A stretch of 64,000 nucleotides of DNA from Pirellulales bacterium (GCA_036490175.1 DASXEJ010000119.1:1-64000), one strand, 5' to 3'. Counted from the stretch's first letter, positions 20,111 to 30,856 are shown. The notes: generated by a model from the letters alone, not told the origin. A program made the numbers and translations.

Positions 20111-20522
20111 TTTAATGGTCCTCCTTGCGCATGCTTGCTTGTGGTTTTATGGGGGGTATCCGTAACGTACAACGCCCACGAGAGCTGCGCGCCGCCGCGC
20201 CCTAAGGCAACTCGAACCCCCAGCAAATTACAGGGTTTCCGGAAGGAAGGTCAAGATATAGCGACTTTTTCGTAGCCTGTCCATATCTACTAACATCCCC
20301 AAGCGGCGCGTTCTAAACCTTGCTGGCAACACCCGCGACATGTAATTCCCGCTTTAGACGCCGCGGCCCGCGATCGCGTCACAAGGCGCACGCAGTATGA
20401 CACTCGCCTGACGCTGGCAGAAGCCCTTATTCCGGAACAACGGCCGGACTCAAGCCTCGACGCGGCCAGCCCTTGCCACCGGAAACCATCTTTGACCAAC
20501 GATCTCGCCAAATCAGCCGGAC
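20111..20522. other. Intergenic between fabG and acpP, 412 bp
   Basis: The gap separates the stop of fabG from the acpP start. It holds the acpP Shine-Dalgarno sequence and the candidate acpP promoter listed separately. I see no supported small gene or strong terminator. The distance implies that acpP-fabF can be expressed independently of fabD-fabG. Confidence 0.5.
20227..20254 (-). promoter_or_regulatory. Candidate sigma-70 promoter of acpP-fabF
   Basis: On the minus strand TTGACC (20254-20249) and TGTAAT (20232-20227) are separated by 16 bp, close to the TTGACA/TATAAT consensus. It would start transcription about 110 nt before the acpP GTG, in the long gap after fabG. Only the sequence match supports it. 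Confidence 0.55.
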
Positions 20523-21293
20523 TTAGGCCGTCAGACCGCCGTCGACCGTCAGCACTTGCCCCGTGATGTACGATGCGGCCCCGCTGGCTAGAAACAGCAC
20601 CGCACCCAACACCTCGTCCGGGTGCCCCAACCGGCGCACCGGAACACGGGCGACAACCTCTTCCAGCACTTTCTCGCCCAAGGCCGCGGTCATCTCGGTC
20701 TCGATAAAGCCCGGCGCGATCGCGTTGACTGTGATCTTGCGGGTGGCCAACTCGCGGGCTACCGAGCGCGTCATACCGATCAGGCCCGCCTTTGATGCCG
20801 AATAATTTGCCTGGCCTGGGTTACCCATCAAGCCCGACACGCTGGCGATATTCACGATGCGACCGTAACGTGCTTGCATCATCGGCCGCGTTACGGCGCG
20901 GGTGAACAGAAATGGCCCGCGCAGGTTGGTGCTGATCACGTCGTCCCACTGCTCGTCCTGCATGCGCGGTATCAATCCATCCCGCGTGATGCCGGCATTG
21001 TTCACCAGGATATGCAGCTTCTCCCAGGACTCGAGGACTGCTTCGACGGTTTGCTGGACACTCTCGCCACTGGTGACATCGCAGGCCAACGCTTGCGCCG
21101 TGCCGCCGGCCGCGGTAATCTCGGCGACCGTGGCCTGTAGCTTTTCGACGTCGCGAGCGACGCAGGCCACACGTGCGCCAGCATGCGCCAATCCGACAGC
21201 GATCGAGCGCCCTAGTCCGCGTGAGGCGCCGGTGACCAGCGCCGTTTGGCCCCGCAAATCGACCGACATTTGAGCGTTGATGGTCTCTGCCAC
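20523..21293 (-). CDS. fabG: 3-oxoacyl-ACP reductase (FabG)
   Basis: The 256-residue SDR product has the NADP-binding GASRGLGRSIA, the structural NNAG and the catalytic Ser-Tyr-Lys set (IASVSGLMGNPGQANYSASKAG). It ends with the TGQVLTVDGG signature. It reduces 3-oxoacyl-ACP in fatty-acid synthesis. The start is GTG at 21293 with AGGAG 8 nt upstream. SDR paralogues are common, but the position between fabD and acpP makes FabG the clear assignment. Confidence 0.95.
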   Translation of the reverse strand: MAETINAQMSVDLRGQTALVTGASRGLGRSIAVGLAHAGARVACVARDVEKLQATVAEITAAGGTAQALACDVTSGESVQQTVEAVLESWEKLHILVNNAGITRDGLIPRMQDEQWDDVISTNLRGPFLFTRAVTRPMMQARYGRIVNIASVSGLMGNPGQANYSASKAGLIGMTRSVARELATRKITVNAIAPGFIETEMTAALGEKVLEEVVARVPVRRLGHPDEVLGAVLFLASGAASYITGQVLTVDGGLTA

Positions 21294-21554
21294 GCTTGCT
21301 GCTCCTGTGGAAACTGTCGCAATGTTGGAAGCACTTCGTACGGCCTAGCAGGCCCCGCGTGGGCCTGTCATCGGTTCACTATCGGGCGCCACTGCCGACA
21401 GAACATGCTCTGGCTGCGACAGCGCGTGGTATTCAGAATCTCTCAGCGACGTACACGGTTGACCAGCCAACCGTGGCACCCGACAAGATACCAATTCTGG
21501 GAGTCAAAAGGTCCTCGCACGCGCTCCCTGCCGAGAGAACCCTCGCCACGCCGT

Positions 21555-22463
21555 TTATTCCATGACCGACTGGCAGGAAACCTTGCGGTCGATGCGCCGC
21601 AACAATCCTCGCAACACGCGGCCGGGGCCCACTTCGTAAAACTGATCGAAGCCTTGCGCCATGAGGTAGCGCAGCGAGTCTTCCCAACGCACCGGATGCA
21701 CGACCTGCTTGACCAAGAGTGCGCGAATCTCTTCCGGGTTTGCGTGCGTCTGGGCATCGACGTTCGACACGACCGGAATCTTGGGATCGTGCATCTTTAC
21801 CTTTGCCAGACCGGCCGAGAGACGCGCCACGGCCGGTTCCATGATCTTGGTATGGAACGCGCCGGCCACAGCTAGCGGCACAGCCTTCATGGCTCCGGAC
21901 TTCTCGGCCAACTCGGCAGCCCGCTCGCAGGCAGCGTTGCTGCCCGAGATGACGATATTGCCGGGGCAGAGCAGATTGGCGATCTCGAGTACGTCGGCGC
22001 CACGAGCCTGATCCACCACGGCCTGCACTTGTACCCGCTCCAAACCCAAGATGCTGACCATGCCACTCGGGCTGGCATCGGCGGCGTTCTGCATGGCGGC
22101 GCCGCGCAGTTGCACCAGTCGCAATCCATCCTCGAATTCCAGCACCCCGGCGAACACCAGGGCCGTGTACTCGCCCAGGCTCAAACCGGCGGCAGCTTCG
22201 CAGGAAAGGACCACGTCGGGCGATTGCGACCGCAACAACTCGACCGCGGCCAGGCTGGTGACAAACAAAGCCGGCTGGCTGATCACGGTCGAATCGAGTT
22301 CTTCGGCTGGCCCCTCGAAGCACAGCTTCGCCAGGTCGAAGCCGAGAATCTCATTGGCGCGATCGAACAATTGCCTGACTGCGGGGAGGGAATCGGCCAA
22401 CGCCGCCCCCATGCCCACGGTCTGAGCCCCCTGACCTGGAAATAGAAATGCGATCTTCGACAC
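21555..22463 (-). CDS. fabD: Malonyl-CoA:ACP transacylase (FabD)
   Basis: The 302-residue product starts MSKIAFLFPGQGAQTVGMG, the FabD hallmark. It contains the nucleophile motif AAGLSLGEYTALV (Ser in GLSLG), and the catalytic His lies in GAFHTKIMEPA. It moves malonyl groups from CoA to ACP. The gene lies between rpmF and fabG on the minus strand. The plsX and fabH genes that often separate rpmF and fabD are missing here. Confidence 0.96.
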   Translation of the reverse strand: MSKIAFLFPGQGAQTVGMGAALADSLPAVRQLFDRANEILGFDLAKLCFEGPAEELDSTVISQPALFVTSLAAVELLRSQSPDVVLSCEAAAGLSLGEYTALVFAGVLEFEDGLRLVQLRGAAMQNAADASPSGMVSILGLERVQVQAVVDQARGADVLEIANLLCPGNIVISGSNAACERAAELAEKSGAMKAVPLAVAGAFHTKIMEPAVARLSAGLAKVKMHDPKIPVVSNVDAQTHANPEEIRALLVKQVVHPVRWEDSLRYLMAQGFDQFYEVGPGRVLRGLLRRIDRKVSCQSVME

Positions 22464-22699
22464 GCAAATCGGTCCTTATTGGTCGCCGGATCATCGAACG
22501 TGCGAGATAGCCGGCCCGCGATCGCGCGCCGGCGGCACGTCTTGCCTAGTGTAGCAATCTGCCCGATCGGCGCAAGAGCAGCTAGGAAACCGAAGGGTGA
22601 AGAGCTGAAAGTGTTGCGAGAAGGGGCCGATCTGGCCGCGCATCGAAGTTCAAATGGGCCAACGAGCCCGTCGTGCAATGCTGATTGGCTGGCGCGATG

Positions 22700-22879
22700 C
22701 TACTCAGCCGGCTCGACAATCACACGGCCCATGTAATAGCCACAGTTCGGGCAGATTACGTGCGAGGGGATCGCCGTGCTGCACTGGGGGCAATAGTGCA
22801 ACTGGGGCGGCGTCTTGAAGTCGTGGGCCCGGCGGGTGCCCGTACGGGCGTTCGATTGTCTACGCTTTGGGACGGCCAT
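22700..22879 (-). CDS. rpmF: 50S ribosomal protein L32
   Basis: A 59-residue frame, translated by hand, begins MAVPKRRQSNARTGTRRAH. It has two CxxC zinc-binding pairs (YCPQC and ICPNCGYYMGR), the standard L32 layout. GAGGGAA lies about 10 nt before the ATG at 22879. L32 sits in the large subunit near the peptidyl transferase region. It is upstream of fabD, the conserved link between ribosome and fatty-acid genes in many bacteria, though plsX and fabH are not between them here. Confidence 0.95.
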   Translation of the reverse strand: MAVPKRRQSNARTGTRRAHDFKTPPQLHYCPQCSTAIPSHVICPNCGYYMGRVIVEPAE

Positions 22880-23074
22880 GGTCGTTCAATTCCCTCGGGC
22901 CCAGGCGGCCCGAAGCCGCACCGGCACCAACAAACCCTGCTCGAAACGTCGGAAACAGAACAATTTAGGGGGCAAAGCGGGGGCTGTCAATCCGTGGAAA
23001 ATGGCAACGACTATGGTCCGCGTTGCCATGTGACCATCGGCATTCGATTTACTAATTGGAACGGGCCCCTGCCC

Positions 23075-25696
23075 TTACCGCACCTGCGCCGCCAATTGCT
23101 CGTGAATCGTCTGGCGGGCGCGCTCTAGTGCTGCCGGCAGTTTGTTCGGATCCTTGCCGCCGGCCTGGGCCATATCGGGGCGGCCGCCACCGCTGCCCCC
23201 CACGACTTCGGCCACAGCACGAACCCACTCACCGGCGTGGACTCCCTTGCCTTCCAGATCGCGGCTGATGCCGGCGATGAGGACAACCTTGTCATCCTCG
23301 CGGCTGGCCAGGAAGACGGCCGTCGGTTTCCCCTTGCGACGTAATTGATCGATCAGTTGCCGCATCACCGGCGGCGTTCCGCCCGGCACTTCGGCCACGA
23401 TCACCTGGGCGCCCGAAATATTCTCGGCGTCGGCCAGCAACTTGTCGGCCGATACTTCGCTGCTTCCCTGGGCGCGGGGCGCGCTCTTCTTCAACTCGCG
23501 CAGCTCCTTGGCGATGGCAGCCACACGGCCCGGCACTTCGCTGGCCGGCACCTTGAGAATGGCCGCGATCTCGGCCAGCGATTCCTCTTCTTCTTGTACC
23601 TTTTGCAGAGCGGCAGGGCCGGTCAGCGCCGTGATCCGCCGCGTGCCCGCGGCAACGCTTTCTTCTCCCACGATCTTGAAAAAACCGGCCTGTCCGGTGT
23701 TGGTCAGGTGCGTGCCGCCGCATAGTTCCTTGCTGAAATCGCCCATTGAAACCACGCGCACGACATCGGGGTATTTCTCGCCAAAGAGCATCATGGCCCC
23801 GAGCTTGCGCGCCTCGGCAATCGACATCGTCGTCCACTGCACCGGCGCCACCGAGGTGACGCGGGCGTTGACTTCCGCCTCGATCTTTCGCAGATCGTCA
23901 CGCGACAGAGCGCGGGGGTTGGGGAAGTCGAACCGTAGCCAGTCGCGATCCACCTTCGAGCCTTGCTGCTGCGCGTGGGCGCCCAAGTGCGTGCGCAACG
24001 CGTGGTGCAACAGGTGCGTGGCCGAGTGGGCCCGCACGATGCCCGCCCGCCGCTCGGCGTCGACGCGGGCCGTGACCGTGGCCCCCTGGCGCAACACACC
24101 CGAACGCAGATGGCCCAAATGCAATACGAACGATCCTTCGCGCTGCGTATCGATTACCTCGAAACGCATCTCGGGCGTGACGATCTCGCCCGTGTCGCCA
24201 ACCTGACCGCCGCTTTCGCCATAGAACGGGGTCTTGTCGAGCACCACCGCCACCGGCTTGGCGTGCCCCACTTCGTCAACCAAGTCGCACAGTTTGTCCT
24301 GGGCGATAATGCCCACGACGCGGGCCGTGGATTCGAGCGCGTCGTAGCCGACGAACTCTGATCCGTGCAGGGCTTTTTTGAGTGCGTCGAGCGGACTAGA
24401 TTGGAATAGCTCGACCTTTTGTCCGCCGCCCGATTCGATGCCGTGCCGCTGCATGGCCGCGCGGTAGCCGGCCCAATCGAATGTGAAATTGCGCTCGGCG
24501 GCCATGGTCTCGAACAGTTCCGGCGGAAAACCGTGAGTCGTATACATATCCGCCGCTTCGTCCCCCGAAACCATCACGCGACCCTCGCGCGACATCTCGC
24601 GGAACACGCGGTCGATGCGCTCCAAACCGCCATCGATCGTGGAGAAGAAATTGCTCTCCTCCTTTTCGATGACTTGCCCGACGCGGGTCGTGGTTTCGCG
24701 CAGCTCGGGATACGAGTTCCGCATCAACTCGACGACCTTTGGCACCAGCTGATGCAGGAAAGGACCGTGAATGCCGATCTGATGCCCGTCGAGCACGGCC
24801 CGCCGCAGCAGGCGCTTGATGACGTATTTTTCCTTGTTCGGTCCCGGGTACACGTTTTCGTGGATGGCGAATGTGCAGGCCCGCACATGATCGGCGATGC
24901 GCCGCAAACGTCGTCCAGTTTCACTGGCTGGGTCGTAGCGAACGCCGCAAACCTCGCCGGCCGCTTCGACCAGCGGGCGAAGGATGTCGATATGGTAGTT
25001 GGTGTCGACCCCCTGCATCACGGCCGCGGCGCGCTCCAGGCCCATGCCGGTGTCGATGTTCTTGCTGGGCAGCGGCCGCAAGTTGTCGGGCGGATCGCCG
25101 ACGCGATTGAACTGCGTGAAGACCAAGTTCCAAATTTCGACCGAACCGGTCTTGGTGTGGAAAAAGATCTCACTGCACGGGCCGCATACACCGTCGGGCC
25201 CCTGGCTAGGGGCGCCGGCTGGCCAGAAGTTGTCGTCCTCGCCAAAGCGCTCGATTTTGGCGGCGGGAAGCTTGATCTCGTCCGACCAGATCTTGGCCGC
25301 TTCGTCATCGTCGACATAGACCGACACGGTCAACTGCGCCGGCGGCAGGGCCAACCATTTGGGGCTGGTGAGAAACTCCCAGGCCCAATGAATCGCCTCG
25401 CGCTTGAAGTAGTCGCCGAAACTAAAATTCCCCAGCATCTCGAAGAACGTATGGTGGTACGCCGTGCGGCCGACGTTATCGATATCCCCGGTGCGCAAGC
25501 ACTTCTGACAGGTTGTGGCGCGGGTGAATTCGAGCTTGCACTTGCCCAGAAAATGATCCTTGAACTGATTCATGCCAGCCGGCGTGAACAGCACCGATGG
25601 ATCCCAGACCGGCACCAGCACGTCGCTGGGGCGGCGGACGCACCCCTTCGACTCGAAAAACGCCAGATACTTTTCGCGCAGTTCGTCCGTCTTCAT
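23075..25696 (-). CDS. alaS: Alanyl-tRNA synthetase
   Basis: I chose the ATG at 25696 (MKTDELREKYLAFFESKGC), the normal AlaRS N-terminus. The 873-residue product has class II motifs (LFTPAGMNQFKDHFLG; HTFFEMLGNFSFGDYFK) and the tRNA-recognition region. The editing domain zinc ligands are HSATHLLHHAL and CGGTHLTNTG. The C-terminal DHHA1 segment contains GGSGGGRPDMAQAGG. It attaches alanine to tRNA-Ala and hydrolyses mischarged Ser/Gly. It is single and complete, and lies upstream of rpmF on the same strand. Confidence 0.97.
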   Translation of the reverse strand: MKTDELREKYLAFFESKGCVRRPSDVLVPVWDPSVLFTPAGMNQFKDHFLGKCKLEFTRATTCQKCLRTGDIDNVGRTAYHHTFFEMLGNFSFGDYFKREAIHWAWEFLTSPKWLALPPAQLTVSVYVDDDEAAKIWSDEIKLPAAKIERFGEDDNFWPAGAPSQGPDGVCGPCSEIFFHTKTGSVEIWNLVFTQFNRVGDPPDNLRPLPSKNIDTGMGLERAAAVMQGVDTNYHIDILRPLVEAAGEVCGVRYDPASETGRRLRRIADHVRACTFAIHENVYPGPNKEKYVIKRLLRRAVLDGHQIGIHGPFLHQLVPKVVELMRNSYPELRETTTRVGQVIEKEESNFFSTIDGGLERIDRVFREMSREGRVMVSGDEAADMYTTHGFPPELFETMAAERNFTFDWAGYRAAMQRHGIESGGGQKVELFQSSPLDALKKALHGSEFVGYDALESTARVVGIIAQDKLCDLVDEVGHAKPVAVVLDKTPFYGESGGQVGDTGEIVTPEMRFEVIDTQREGSFVLHLGHLRSGVLRQGATVTARVDAERRAGIVRAHSATHLLHHALRTHLGAHAQQQGSKVDRDWLRFDFPNPRALSRDDLRKIEAEVNARVTSVAPVQWTTMSIAEARKLGAMMLFGEKYPDVVRVVSMGDFSKELCGGTHLTNTGQAGFFKIVGEESVAAGTRRITALTGPAALQKVQEEEESLAEIAAILKVPASEVPGRVAAIAKELRELKKSAPRAQGSSEVSADKLLADAENISGAQVIVAEVPGGTPPVMRQLIDQLRRKGKPTAVFLASREDDKVVLIAGISRDLEGKGVHAGEWVRAVAEVVGGSGGGRPDMAQAGGKDPNKLPAALERARQTIHEQLAAQVR

Positions 25697-25954
25697 GGCA
25701 GTCGCGGCCCTATCCAACCGTGGGGAGTATTTATGCCAAATCGCGCGGAAATAAAGTCCTTCAGGGAAGGACCGATTCACGACTCACGGGGTTCACGAAG
25801 GTTGCCCTGCAGCATGGACCGCGCGGCTATCCGTAAGGAGCGGTCATCATATCCGGACCCGGTAAAAGCGACCAGCGGAAGAGCCCCAGCGGAAGCCGCA
25901 CTGCGGCCCCAGGAGAAAGGGCGAGCGGAACTCGTCACCAGCCAAGGAGACACG

Positions 25955-27484
25955 CTACGGGGCGGCTGTCGCCCGAACTGTAATCGTGTCGAGCTTACCT
26001 TGTCCGCCAACGACGCGCAGGGCGAGGTCGTCGTCCTTGGCGGCCACGGCAGCCTCGAATTCATCGGGGGTTTCAACCCGCACGTTGCCGACATGGCTGA
26101 TCAGCATGCCGCGCCGCAAGCCCGATTCCCAAGCCGGACTCTCGTAAGCCACTTCGCGCACGATCACGCACGGCTCAAGCGGTGCATCGCCGGAGTTCAC
26201 GCGGGCCTGATATTCGAGTAGTGCCGTGGCATAGTCGACCGTCAGTCCGCGCCAGCTGGGGGCCGGCTTCGTGACGACCACCTTGCCTTGCACCGGGAAC
26301 TTCGCCAGCGACACCTCGCGCTGAAATACATGGCCGCCACGTTCAAGCGTAATACGGGCGGGGCTACCGGCTGGCAATCGGCCGATGTTCAACATCAAAT
26401 CGTCGCCATCGCGGATGGGCTGATCGTTGACGCGCGTGATGACGTCGTTGGGCCGAATATCCGCCTGGACGGCGGGACCGGCCGGATAGATCCGGTCCAC
26501 GCGCACTCCAGCGACGGAACTCTCTTCGTCGCGGCGGAACGTGATGCCCAACAGTCCATGAGTACGTTCCTCACCCTCCTTCAACTTGTTCACCGTCTCG
26601 CGAAAGGCATCATCGACGGGGATGGCGTAACCGGCAGCTTGCTCGTAGCCCGCCACCGCAGCCAATGATGTGGTCAACCCGATCATCTCTCCCTGCAGGT
26701 TTAGCAGGGCGCCGCCGCTGGTCCCCAGATTCAACTTGGCGTCGGTCTGGATCAACGACCCGAAATGCTGCAACGTGGGACGGCTGGGCGTACCGTTGTC
26801 GCCGGCGGCCGGGGCAGTTTTGCGCTGCAGATTGGCCACGATGCCCCAACTGGCGCTGGCCTGACCGTCGCGTGCGATGGCGTATGGATTACCCAGCGCG
26901 ATCACGATTTGTCCGCGACGCAGCTTGCTGCCGTCGCCGAAGGTGATCGGCACGAATTCTTCGTCGGCCGGCGACTCTTTGAGTTCCAGCACGGTCAGGT
27001 CGCTATATGGGGAGGCCGCTTTTACCGTGGCTGCATATGTTTTGCGCGAGGACGTCGTCACATAGAAATGGCTCTTTTCGTCGAGCGCGAGCGCGTGATG
27101 ATTGGTCAGCACCAGCCCCTTGCCGACCACGACCCCGGTGGCAAACGCGGTGGGGACGAATTCAGGATCGCCGGGGCCTTGTTGACCGCCGGCGCCCGGC
27201 CGGCCCAAAAAATTGGGCAGCACGTCACCTTGCGGGACCACTCGGTCGGCGACGCGGGCAATGCTGACGACGGATTTCTCGCCGCGCGCGATCGCCGCCA
27301 TCAACACGTCTTCGAGCGCGACTGCGGCGGCCAGGCCGGTCGGCTCGTCGGCCCGTGCCGAGATTTGCGAAAGCTGCGCGGCGCAAACCACAAGCATCAA
27401 AGCGCAGGAACCGTGTAGCGCCGAGCTCGTAACATGCAAAAGCGCCGCCCCTAAGGATCGAAAGCAAAACCGACGGCCGACCAT
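25955..27484 (-). CDS. HtrA/Deg-type serine protease with PDZ domains, exported
   Basis: The 509-residue product has an N-terminal signal sequence, then a trypsin-like domain with the triad His130 (LTNHHAL), Asp162 (YSDLTVLEL) and Ser256 (LNLGTSGGALLN). The HtrA family normally has NPGNSGGPL at the serine site. After it comes a PDZ domain (VRVDRIYPAGPAVQADIRPN) and a second PDZ-like domain near the C-terminus (SPAWESGLRRGMLISHVGN). It is probably a periplasmic quality-control protease or chaperone. The substitution near the serine keeps GxSGG, so activity is plausible. It lies between alaS and recA. Confidence 0.87.
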   Translation of the reverse strand: MVGRRFCFRSLGAALLHVTSSALHGSCALMLVVCAAQLSQISARADEPTGLAAAVALEDVLMAAIARGEKSVVSIARVADRVVPQGDVLPNFLGRPGAGGQQGPGDPEFVPTAFATGVVVGKGLVLTNHHALALDEKSHFYVTTSSRKTYAATVKAASPYSDLTVLELKESPADEEFVPITFGDGSKLRRGQIVIALGNPYAIARDGQASASWGIVANLQRKTAPAAGDNGTPSRPTLQHFGSLIQTDAKLNLGTSGGALLNLQGEMIGLTTSLAAVAGYEQAAGYAIPVDDAFRETVNKLKEGEERTHGLLGITFRRDEESSVAGVRVDRIYPAGPAVQADIRPNDVITRVNDQPIRDGDDLMLNIGRLPAGSPARITLERGGHVFQREVSLAKFPVQGKVVVTKPAPSWRGLTVDYATALLEYQARVNSGDAPLEPCVIVREVAYESPAWESGLRRGMLISHVGNVRVETPDEFEAAVAAKDDDLALRVVGGQGKLDTITVRATAAP

Positions 27485-27606
27485 GCCTCTACCAAACCTT
27501 TCGCATTAGTGGCGGCCACTTCGCGTTCACGCAACCATTTGCCATGCACGCACCTGGACTGCTGACCAATGTCGCGGTTTGGTTCCGCTACCGCATTCAT
27601 CGGCGC

Positions 27607-28740
<1,134 letters not shown>

Positions 28741-28851
28741 GTGATGATTCGTTTTCACCGCGGTAACCATGCGCACAATCCTTGTTCTTGAAACAGCTTA
28801 CGTCACCAGGGCCGAGCAAAACCAGGAGCCCGCACGTGACGCTTGATCAAA

Positions 28852-28886
28852 TAGTGAACGCATGAATACTATATCGGTGTTCACTA
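28852..28886. promoter_or_regulatory. Candidate recA operator: perfect 8-bp dyad
   Basis: TAGTGAAC (28852-28859) and GTTCACTA (28879-28886) form a perfect inverted repeat with a 19-bp spacer. It straddles the -10 of the recA promoter: one arm lies in the -35/-10 spacer and the other just beyond the expected start site. This is where a repressor such as LexA would bind. The half-site GAAC/GTTC resembles LexA half-sites of several phyla, but the planctomycete motif is not something I can verify here. Confidence 0.6.
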
Positions 28887-28896
28887 CCCCCTTCAA
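28868..28896 (-). promoter_or_regulatory. recA promoter, sigma-70 type
   Basis: On the minus strand TTGAAG (28896-28891) and TATAGT (28873-28868) are spaced by exactly 17 bp, the ideal spacing, with 4/6 and 5/6 matches to consensus. Transcription would start near 28861, about 120 nt before the recA ATG. It is the best-matching promoter noticed in the window. Confidence 0.7.
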
Positions 28897-29067
28897 GAGA
28901 GATTTACCAGGATTTCCCGGCTTCCTTCAGAAAGCCAAACCGAGGGGACATTATGGGGCCAGAGACCGCAACTTCGCAACGGATTTTGACGGCAAGATGC
29001 AAACCTAACTGGCGCGACGTCCACGTCCGATGGCGAACACGCAGGCCGGGGGGACAGGCCGTGACGA

Positions 29068-29646
29068 TCAGTCCCCTTGCAGGCCGGCCGTGGCCAGCGG
29101 CTCGTGGGTCGGGCCCGATCGGTCCAGCTCGCTCGATAGCGTCACTACCTCGTCGACGTCGATGACGCCTGCCAGGTAGTCTTTGTGTTCTTCCAACAGT
29201 TGTGCGAGCTCGCTCATTCCCTGATCGGCACGGCGCACTCGCCCAATAGTCAGGTGCGGACGAAAGCGGCGCTGCTCGCGAGGAAAGCCTAGGTCCTGTA
29301 GAGCTATGGCGATGCGCTCTTCGAGCTCGGCGATTTCCTCCGCTCCCTCGTCAGCACCCAGCCACACGGTGCGCGGGTGGGTCGCATTGGGAAAGGCTCC
29401 CGTTCCTGCGATTCGTAAGCTGAATGGCGGCAGCGGCGAAACGGCCCGCTCGACGGCCGCACACACGTCGGGGATTTCACGCAGATCGACATCGCCGAGA
29501 AACTTGAGCGTCAGGTGCATCTGCTCGGGCTTTACCCAACGCACGTCGGCCCCCGTGGCGGCCAAGCGGGCGATTAGCCGGCCGGTCCGAATTCGAACTT
29601 CGGAGGAAATCTCGACGGCGATGAAGGTCCGCACGCTACGCTGCAT
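29068..29646 (-). CDS. thpR: RNA 2',3'-cyclic phosphodiesterase (ThpR/LigT)
   Basis: The 192-residue product has the two HxTx active-site motifs of the 2H phosphoesterase superfamily, HLTLKFLG near residue 45 and HLTIGRVRR near residue 130. It begins MQRSVRTFIAVEISSEVRIR, typical of ThpR. The family hydrolyses 2',3'-cyclic phosphates in RNA in vitro; its cellular role is unclear. It lies between the PfkB kinase and recA, same strand. Confidence 0.93.
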   Translation of the reverse strand: MQRSVRTFIAVEISSEVRIRTGRLIARLAATGADVRWVKPEQMHLTLKFLGDVDLREIPDVCAAVERAVSPLPPFSLRIAGTGAFPNATHPRTVWLGADEGAEEIAELEERIAIALQDLGFPREQRRFRPHLTIGRVRRADQGMSELAQLLEEHKDYLAGVIDVDEVVTLSSELDRSGPTHEPLATAGLQGD

Positions 29647-29691
29647 CGATCCTGTCTCTCACTCCACTGGCTAGCGAGCGTGTCGCAGACG

Positions 29692-30594
29692 TTAGAAGCT
29701 GAGCATGCGCCGATAGTCCCGCATGCGATGCTCGATATCGACGCGCTCGATCTTTTTCAAGCGCTCCAGGCTAAAATCCTCGACGGCAAAGCTGGCCACC
29801 ACCGTGCCATAGGCCAGGGCGGTCTTGAGCGTTTCGGGGTCGCTCTTGCGCTGCTCGGCCAGGTAGCCCATCATGCCGCCGGCAAAACTATCGCCGGCGC
29901 CGGTCGGGTCGATCACGTCTGGCGTGGGATAGGCGGGCATGACGTAGGTCTCGTTCTCGCCGAAGAATATCGCGCCATGTTCCCCTTTTTTGACCACGAC
30001 GAACTTCGGGCCCATTTTACGAACCGCCTGCCCCGCGCGGACCAGGTTTTCTTCCTTGGTCAACAACCTGGCCTCGCTGTCGTTGAGGACCAGGCCATCG
30101 ATTCGCTTGAATAAATCCAGCAGTTCGTCGTGCTGGATGTTGATCCACAGGTCCATGGTGTCTGCCACGACCAATTCGGCCTCGGGCATCTGCTCCAAGA
30201 CTTTTCTCTGAATCGTGGGAGAGCCATTTCCCAAGAAAACGAAGCGCGAGCGGCGAAACTCCTCGGGAATGATCGGGTCGAATTTGCCCAGCACGTTGAG
30301 GTGTACTTCCAGCGTTTCGCGGTCGTTCATGTTCGGCAGATACTTGCCACTCCAACGAAACGTCTTCTCGCCCGATAGCACGTTCAGGCCGCGCGTGTCG
30401 ACCTTGCGGGCATTCAAAAGCGCGGTGTGCTCGGCAGGCCAGTCCTCGCCCACGTCGCCGACCAGCATGGCGGAGGTGAAATAACTGGCCGAATACGAGA
30501 AGAACACAGCCGAGCCGCCCAGCACGTTGTCGCGTTTCGCCGTCGGCGTCTCGACACTGTCGAGCGCCACGGATCCCCAAACCAATAAAGACAT
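29692..30594 (-). CDS. PfkB-family sugar/nucleoside kinase
   Basis: The 300-residue product is a ribokinase-fold kinase. It has an N-terminal GSVALDSVETPTAKRDNVLGG segment, with the Gly-Gly hinge GGSAVFFS. The C-terminal anion hole and catalytic Asp lie in DPTGAGDSFAGGMMGYL. It phosphorylates a small hydroxyl substrate with ATP; the exact sugar or nucleoside cannot be read from these motifs. It lies about 45 bp upstream of thpR and may be in the same transcript. Confidence 0.88.
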   Translation of the reverse strand: MSLLVWGSVALDSVETPTAKRDNVLGGSAVFFSYSASYFTSAMLVGDVGEDWPAEHTALLNARKVDTRGLNVLSGEKTFRWSGKYLPNMNDRETLEVHLNVLGKFDPIIPEEFRRSRFVFLGNGSPTIQRKVLEQMPEAELVVADTMDLWINIQHDELLDLFKRIDGLVLNDSEARLLTKEENLVRAGQAVRKMGPKFVVVKKGEHGAIFFGENETYVMPAYPTPDVIDPTGAGDSFAGGMMGYLAEQRKSDPETLKTALAYGTVVASFAVEDFSLERLKKIERVDIEHRMRDYRRMLSF

Positions 30595-30856
30595 ATTCCC
30601 ACGCTATCGAGAAAAATCGGAGGAACCAAAACCCAAGTGGGCGATTATGGATCAAACCCCGGCAGGTGCAAGGCGCCAAGCCAAGCGTGGAGCGAGGAAT
30701 GCGCAACGCTAAAATTGAAGAACAGGCGGGCCAGGGCCGGTGGCTTCTTCGCGAGGCGCGCGGTTGGACAAGCCCAGAGTCTGGCGATCGGGGCGACAGG
30801 CAGTACGGCGCCGCGAATGCCGGCGTCATTGCGGTCACGCCCCGGGTGCCCCGCTG

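Larger units (their letters stand above)
28741..29067. other. recA upstream region, 327 bp
   Basis: The gap between thpR and recA holds the recA promoter and dyad described separately. The remaining 170 bp next to thpR carries no supported gene, repeat or terminator. Confidence 0.5.

Noticed and set aside
24419-26221. Long plus-strand open frame (600 codons) opposite alaS and the HtrA-like gene
   Set aside because: It is an antisense shadow. High GC at third codon positions leaves the opposite strand open; it has no domain motif or ribosome binding site and crosses two well supported genes.
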